The translations under genes and the position numbers were made by a program. Shown here in pieces: positions 19,201 through 19,829 of a DNA stretch of 19,829 nt (position 1 is its first letter; each line of letters starts with the position of its first letter). Below the pieces are notes generated by a model that did not search any database, was not told the DNA's origin, and saw nothing but the letters and a program-made list of their open reading frames with translations. The stretch covers positions 1 to 19,829 of the forward strand of contig JAJRPU010000015.1 in the NCBI GenBank assembly GCA_024280615.1. Reading direction: 5' to 3'. Source of the DNA: Bacteroidota bacterium (GTDB lineage Bacteria; Bacteroidota; Bacteroidia; JAADEI01).

Positions 19201-19829
19201 ATGGCATCTTGGTTCAGGACACTGTCTGGTCATTGTTGGAGAGGGGCTTCCCGGTGTTCACCATTGTTGGTGATTGGGCAGGTGTGGACACATTCAGCAT
19301 CTCTGATTTGCTTGGTGCAATGATTGGAAGAGGCTGCTCTTCCCCTAACTTAATGTGGACCATTTTGAACATGGCTGTGGACAGTGGATTTGTTGATAGC
19401 TTTAGCATTTCAGGAGGTCTTTGTGGGTTGGTTTTGCTTGACAGTTTGTGGGGCATGAGTCAGTTTGATTGGCAACCGCGGGTCCAACCCTGTCAGTTCG
19501 TTATTTCTAACGGTTCGGACACCTTGTTGTTGTTGAAAGGGTGTGTGCCGTGGGACTCCGTGTGGAGAATCATTGGTTTAGGGGACTTTTCTTGTTCTGA
19601 CGGGTGGTGTCAAGGGAAGTTAAAACTGCTTACTAAGTCATATTCCGTTTATTTGGTTGAACTATGGAGCGAGTTACCATTGGGCTGTAACAGACGTGTT
19701 CTTCCCGTTGGGGTCTCTACATTCTTAGATTGGCTGCTAAGCCGACCAGAGAGATTGTATTCCTTCATTCCTGAAGAAATGAGGTTCAATTCAAGGGACA
19801 CGGCTTGGAACCTAGCGATTGACTCTCTT
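16206..19829 (+). CDS. Second giant Rhs-like secreted protein (3' partial, at least 1208 residues)
   Basis: The frame from ATG 16206 stays open for 1208 codons to the window edge, so the C-terminus is missing. A signal peptide ends GLLG-Q (cleavage after residue 18). An FN3/Ig-like part follows, with YEVEWTYI and, later, RGWLLVRVRGIG. Next come Rhs-type signatures: WFDGFGRLRQEQ (301-312) with YYDHAGRE (327-334), similar to the DUF6443 region of Bacteroidota Rhs proteins; YYPDGRLRAEG (415-425); YFYGSVLNELDRLFG (439-453); and DANGQWHVRY with DLSGRVVAEG (469-489). Cys555, Cys564 and Cys567 then form a small Cys cluster, and HPEWVYLRWC lies at 815-824. The rest is Trp-rich and beta-like. It starts 7 bp after the 2590-residue gene and appears to be the second half of a two-protein set. 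Whether it ends in a toxin, a T9SS domain or neither cannot be seen. Confidence 0.85.
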   Translation, partial: MRLIAILIGVLSVTGLLGQTYTEGYQEICTAPVRMDTVTDTSGTELALYSGPLEFKKLWIEASWDLYSIGIRHFDNAKVKIPINYFAKSDSVTLADTVIVGWQYPDSWGSKVEFSQHFDTFIVRIDTHHYPYPVLFRLCGLYKTDIKRGLNAQNLRVIDKGAFWLVSWTGSAKCYEVEWTYIPSIKEDGTKVKRIEKLRYSFIEHGVRVRRCQRQFKIPKIYPRGWLLVRVRGIGPDGTTGRWTLETQWDHSCRCELPNLKDIRRRRYGGLIEIKPKDVDTLNRVYRLVASEWDQGWEGKWFDGFGRLRQEQYLDLDSGWRVVTSKYYDHAGREAITTYPSLVIGRALRYVEDFATTNGNNLVDWSSWEPLSNTLTPVEIDSFSALGRWHSEANPKKTQYPYLPKTKYPYSQRVYYPDGRLRAEGRGDPWRLNARSNVYFYGSVLNELDRLFGTDAFSPSNYEKVLWKDANGQWHVRYTDLSGRVVAEGLVGTPPDSVLPAPGKGLMPGGVPIRKTTWDHLISPTEGQAGFGIVLPGTGVDIWYRATGKQWGYSCEGDTLKLPCIYCLEVQVVDVTRDSVLVRWTDTIEGREFVLDTLLATRLDSQGQYMIWRKLTWLNSAVVDLYQDTLFKFIMGTCVVDTPRVIDACEEADGSENLDMCDVWRLLMMGNVMPGGRYGPLRWDTTGVIPDSSIWNVLIGIPISWLSADVASAFNSTFETNVYNQWRHSGLFSFRTPLYWDGTSWKPYYYDEDGRIDTLWIGQDVDTSDVVSGNYVFSMFTQHGLKHFTFPQFLTLESFVINYKMSWSASLLPAHPEWVYLRWCRWAGSHQHNGIFARDFTNHLDTLDWDTYRSIYGVVPLHEADPLYWRIGRLWQGNSEKPWSCGSWNTAQAFESVWHKASWLDSYGWLTLPQVAYLSVHGVCDSVRLAQTLSMPWDSLIDSSVWQYMINLYSIRRRELLTKWLHNRAANEQRLNFVIGNSRGTVSPQDNYGTCTTNYGILVQDTVWSLLERGFPVFTIVGDWAGVDTFSISDLLGAMIGRGCSSPNLMWTILNMAVDSGFVDSFSISGGLCGLVLLDSLWGMSQFDWQPRVQPCQFVISNGSDTLLLLKGCVPWDSVWRIIGLGDFSCSDGWCQGKLKLLTKSYSVYLVELWSELPLGCNRRVLPVGVSTFLDWLLSRPERLYSFIPEEMRFNSRDTAWNLAIDSL

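Overview
The window looks like a piece of a Bacteroidota chromosome. The evidence is a C-terminal type IX secretion (T9SS) sorting domain, signal peptides cleaved just before a Gln, no clear Shine-Dalgarno sites, a TAnnTTTG-type promoter element, and two very large proteins that I recognise as a Bacteroidota SpvB/Rhs-like family. Family assignments rest on motif recognition from memory; no search was run. All genes are on the + strand.

Region 1 (1-3053) is housekeeping. It holds the 3' part of a THUMP-type tRNA guanine-N2-methyltransferase (Trm14/TrmN-like), whose start lies upstream of the window, followed by a complete NAD+-dependent DNA ligase, ligA.

Region 2 (3054-3196) is a 143-bp gap. 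It carries a 9-bp direct repeat, a perfect 10-bp palindrome inside a wider interrupted dyad, and a Bacteroidota-like -7 box just before the next gene. It is the only plausible control region for everything downstream.

Region 3 (3197-19829, running off the window) is a tight five-gene unit with junctions of -4, -34, +2 and +7 bp: a T9SS-exported protein; a predicted outer-membrane beta-barrel carrying a long coiled coil; a secreted protein with an Ig/FN3-like domain; a 2590-residue SpvB/Rhs-like protein; and a second Rhs-like protein of at least 1208 residues with no stop before the window ends. All five begin with a signal peptide. The likely picture is an envelope or surface system in which two giant beta-rich proteins are made together with a barrel and accessory proteins and exported. 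No toxin domain is visible; if one exists it would lie beyond the right edge.

The most interesting parts are the conserved but functionally unknown operon itself, an approximately 600-residue insertion in the middle of the 2590-residue protein, and the compact control region. No RNA genes, CRISPR arrays, insertion sequences or transposases were seen.
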